Of a stretch of DNA of 22,693 nt, positions 20,660 to 22,693 are shown piece after piece (position 1 is the stretch's first letter; each line of letters begins with the position of its first letter). The position numbers and the translations under genes were made by a program. The DNA comes from Candidatus Ruminimicrobiellum caprinum (GTDB lineage Bacteria > Elusimicrobiota > Endomicrobiia > Endomicrobiales > Endomicrobiaceae). The notes beneath the pieces were generated by a model, which saw only the letters and a program-made list of their open reading frames with translations, ran no database searches and was not told where the DNA came from. The stretch spans positions 1 to 22,693 of the forward strand of contig JAFPUA010000333.1 of assembly GCA_017413305.1 (NCBI GenBank), read 5' to 3'.

Positions 20660-21620
20660 CAAACGAAAAGTTTTTAACGCTCTTTTTTAACATCCATTCT
20701 TTTGATAAATTATGATTTTTATTTTTGCCGTCTGCCAGCCAGTTTATAACTTGGTTTATATGGACGGCTCTTTTTTTGTCAGGAATAATTTCTTTTAATA
20801 TTTTATATTGCAATATTTTATCTTGTCGGTTAAAAGTATCCAAATTTACTGTTATTTTATTTTTAGATATTTTTATATTTTTTGCAATAAAAGAATTTAT
20901 CTTCTTTTTAAAATATGCAGTTTCTTCTTTAGCTATTGTTGATAAATTATATACATGCTCAATAAACAATGGGTTTATTTTGTTTAGTTCGGGTATAATA
21001 TTTAATCTTATTTTATTTCTTGTATAATCACATTTAAAATTAGTTTTATCGGTACAAAATTTTATTTCTTTTTCTTTTGCATAAGCATCTATCATATCTC
21101 TGGATACGGATAAAATAGGTCTTATTATTGTTAAGTTTTTATTAATTTTTCTTGTTACGGGTATTCCGCTTATTCCTTCCGTGCCTGTCCCTCTCAACAT
21201 CCACATAAGGACAGTTTCCGCATTATCGTTCATGTTATGCGCTGTTGCAATTTTGTTGCACTTATATTCTTTTGCTGTCTTTTCAAGTTCCGCATATCTT
21301 AATTGTCGTCCTGCAGTTTCCGTTGAAATATTGTTCTCTTTTGCGTATTCTTTTGTCTTTAACTCTTTAAGAATACATTCTATTTTTAAACTATCGGCAA
21401 ACTTTTTAACAATTTTTGATTCTTTGACAGATTCTTTTCTTAAATTATGGTTAAAGTTCACAATTACCAATTCAATGTGAATAGATTTCCTTAGCATAGC
21501 AAACAAACTTGCCATAACCATAGAGTCTGCTCCGCCGGAAACAGCCAACAGAATTTTATCTCCACGACAAACAAGGTTATTATCAAAAATATTTTTTCTA
21601 AACCTTTCCCAAATAATCAT
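20643..21620 (-). CDS. tilS: tRNA(Ile)-lysidine synthase
   Basis: A 325-residue cytosolic N-type ATP pyrophosphatase that converts C34 of the CAU-anticodon tRNA-Ile to lysidine so it reads AUA. The P-loop is SGGADS (28-33), followed by NFNHNLRKES, the ATAHNMNDNAETVLMWMLRG signature and IRPILSVSRDMI. The C-terminal extension is short compared with E. coli TilS, within the range of the family. AAGGAA lies about 10 nt upstream of the ATG. It is divergent from the exported protein at 21706-22401 and convergent with the histidine kinase operon. Confidence 0.95.
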   Translation of the reverse strand: MIIWERFRKNIFDNNLVCRGDKILLAVSGGADSMVMASLFAMLRKSIHIELVIVNFNHNLRKESVKESKIVKKFADSLKIECILKELKTKEYAKENNISTETAGRQLRYAELEKTAKEYKCNKIATAHNMNDNAETVLMWMLRGTGTEGISGIPVTRKINKNLTIIRPILSVSRDMIDAYAKEKEIKFCTDKTNFKCDYTRNKIRLNIIPELNKINPLFIEHVYNLSTIAKEETAYFKKKINSFIAKNIKISKNKITVNLDTFNRQDKILQYKILKEIIPDKKRAVHINQVINWLADGKNKNHNLSKEWMLKKSVKNFSFVNLSK

Positions 21621-21641
21621 CCGATTTTTATTCCTTTAAAA

Positions 21642-21683
21642 TTGCCTTTAATATTTTTATATTGTATAATGTTAATATTATAC
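21642..21683. promoter_or_regulatory. Divergent promoter region with palindromic -10 boxes
   Basis: Plus-strand promoter TTGCCT (21642-21647), 17 nt, TATAAT (21665-21670). The -10 lies in a palindrome GTATAAT (21664-21670) / ATTATAC (21677-21683), so the minus strand also reads TATAAT toward tilS, but with only a weak -35. Confidence 0.6.
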
Positions 21684-21705
21684 AAAAATTTTAAGGAAAT
21701 AAAAA

Positions 21706-22401
21706 ATGATTAAAACAAAAAATTTGTTTATGTTGTTTACTGTTTTGTTTGTTATCTTATTTATGTGCAGCTATTCTTTTGCGGATTTTGTTGTAGGTCT
21801 TGACGGAATAAAAGTTCCTCAGGATATTATAGAAGCACAAGGTGCCGGTTTTAATGCGGTTACCGTTAGCCCCGACAGTCCCATACAAGATTTATCTGAT
21901 AAGGTTATAAAGAGCGGTCTTTCCATATGTGTTCCCGATACTCAATGCAAAAAAATAAATCTTGTTAATGATAAGAAAATATTAAAAAAAGACAGTTTGC
22001 GTTTTTTATCGTATGATGCTATTATTGACGGAACAACAATGCTTTTATATACTTCATTTTATTTGGAAGGTAAAGCTATATATGAAAATGTAAAAGATTG
22101 GGAAAATATTGTTGATGTAATATCTGAAATTTCTTTTGTTGCGGAAATTATTAATAGAGGAAATAAAATATCAGATCCTTTTGAAATAAATGCTCCTTTA
22201 AAGTCCGCAAGTTATGAATATGGCGGAATAAAATATACTTTTGTTGTAAATCCTACCGAAAAAAGGCAAACAATCCCCACACAATTTTATCAGCAGAACT
22301 TTGATGTTGTTGGAGAAAAAAGTTCTACTCTGAAAAAAATTGTCAGAAATTCCAAAAACAATTTTAAACCGAAGACAGCCTTCGTCTTCCGCTACGAATA
22401 A
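21706..22401 (+). CDS. Exported protein of unknown function
   Basis: 231 residues; I do not recognise the family. Residues 1-26 are a classical Sec signal peptide (Lys3, Lys5, then LFMLFTVLFVILFMC, cleavage after SFA). The mature part starts FVVGLDGIKVPQDIIEAQG and alternates short hydrophobic and charged stretches, with only two cysteines after the signal (CVPDTQC) and no TM helix or repeat. A FLSYDAIIDGTTMLLYTSFYLEG segment suggests a compact periplasmic domain. AAGGAA precedes the ATG. It has its own promoter and terminator. The C-terminal TAFVFRYE ends in a small GAAGAC/GTCTTC palindrome. Confidence 0.8.
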   Translation: MIKTKNLFMLFTVLFVILFMCSYSFADFVVGLDGIKVPQDIIEAQGAGFNAVTVSPDSPIQDLSDKVIKSGLSICVPDTQCKKINLVNDKKILKKDSLRFLSYDAIIDGTTMLLYTSFYLEGKAIYENVKDWENIVDVISEISFVAEIINRGNKISDPFEINAPLKSASYEYGGIKYTFVVNPTEKRQTIPTQFYQQNFDVVGEKSSTLKKIVRNSKNNFKPKTAFVFRYE

Positions 22402-22424
22402 AATTTATTTTCAATAAATTTTTT
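22400..22424 (+). terminator. Intrinsic terminator after the exported-protein gene
   Basis: 10-bp perfect arms AAAATTTATT/AATAAATTTT with a TTC loop, ending in six T, overlapping the stop codon. The stem is all A/T apart from the loop. Confidence 0.55.
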
Positions 22425-22426
22425 AG

Positions 22427-22455
22427 TTGTTTTTTCGTTCCAAATTGATTATAAT
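22427..22455 (+). promoter_or_regulatory. Promoter before the PIN-PhoH gene
   Basis: TTGTTT (22427-22432), 17 nt, TATAAT (22450-22455), 36 nt before the ATG. Confidence 0.6.
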
Positions 22456-22491
22456 ATACATAATAAGTTTAATAAAAAGGGGGGAATGTTT

Positions 22492-22693
22492 ATGGCTGTA
22501 AAATCTTTTGTATTAGATACAAATGTTTTGTTGCATGACCCTGATTCCATTTTTTCTTTTAAAGACAACAAAGTTGTTATTCCGTTGACTGTAATTGAAG
22601 AATTGGATAACTTCAAGAAACTTAATGACGAAAGGGGAAGAGGCGCAAGGCTTATTTCCAGAACTCTTGATAGTTTAAGAGTTAAAGGAAAAC
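22492..22693 (+). CDS. PIN-domain/PhoH-type ATPase, 5' part only
   Basis: 67 codons are present before the window ends. The N-terminal PIN domain is clear: FVLDTNVLLHDPDSIFSF (Asp9, Asn11 in the metal site), then VVIPLTVIEELDNFKKL with the conserved Glu pair, and RGRGARLISRTLDSLR. This start is typical of the PIN-PhoH fusion ATPases (YlaK type); the PhoH half would lie beyond 22693 and is inferred. I use the ATG 7 nt after the G-rich Shine-Dalgarno (AGGGGGG). An in-frame ATG at 22486 is too close to that site. Confidence 0.85.
   Translation, partial: MAVKSFVLDTNVLLHDPDSIFSFKDNKVVIPLTVIEELDNFKKLNDERGRGARLISRTLDSLRVKGK

Overview
The window is AT-rich and densely coded, mostly on the + strand, with many short intergenic palindromes. 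The gene set (ScpA/ScpB, PgpA, paired TPR membrane glycosyltransferases, a type IV pilin-like protein, lipoprotein peptidase) fits a low-GC diderm bacterium. My best guess is Elusimicrobiota (Endomicrobium-like). That is an inference from overall character; no 16S or other taxonomic marker is present.

Layout. 64-387 is a small XRE regulator. 446-3684 holds two tandem paralogous TMTC-type membrane glycosyltransferases with TPR tails. 3703-9414 is a run of housekeeping genes: pgpA, holA, a sugar-nucleotide transferase, metK, guaA. 9415-11890 is an accessory island: a repeat-filled gap, a minus-strand XRE regulator plus CdiA_C-like nuclease, and a pilin-like gene with a structured leader. 11891-16049 holds an M48 lipoprotein peptidase, an M50 peptidase, trpS, scpA and scpB. 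Then come tRNA-Gln, mscL with a zinc-ribbon tail, a second repeat-filled gap, tRNA-Thr, and a three-gene signalling operon (membrane histidine kinase, triple-receiver protein, soluble histidine kinase). tilS is convergent with that operon. The window ends with an unknown exported protein and the start of a PIN-PhoH ATPase gene.

The strongest unexplained structure is a layered population of short repeats. (a) A nested inverted repeat of about 117 bp is present twice, 3' of guaA and 3' of mscL. (b) Six palindromes share GTCAT...ATCT ends while their arms covary. (c) About ten near-perfect hairpins have loops of exactly 3 nt; two of them enclose the Shine-Dalgarno site of the next gene. (d) Short tandem repeats are built on CTCAGC, CTTCCAAT, ATTAGAA and AGCTATA. 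These elements enter reading frames: the first TMTC paralog carries insertions its sister lacks, and the C-terminal tail of ScpB carries three repeat families in one frame.

Other candidates are the XRE/nuclease pair as a possible toxin-antitoxin or mobile-element module, a three-way-junction leader before the pilin-like gene, a TrpRS with an Fe-S-type cysteine pattern, and the HK / REC-REC-REC / HK operon apparently transcribed together with tRNA-Thr.
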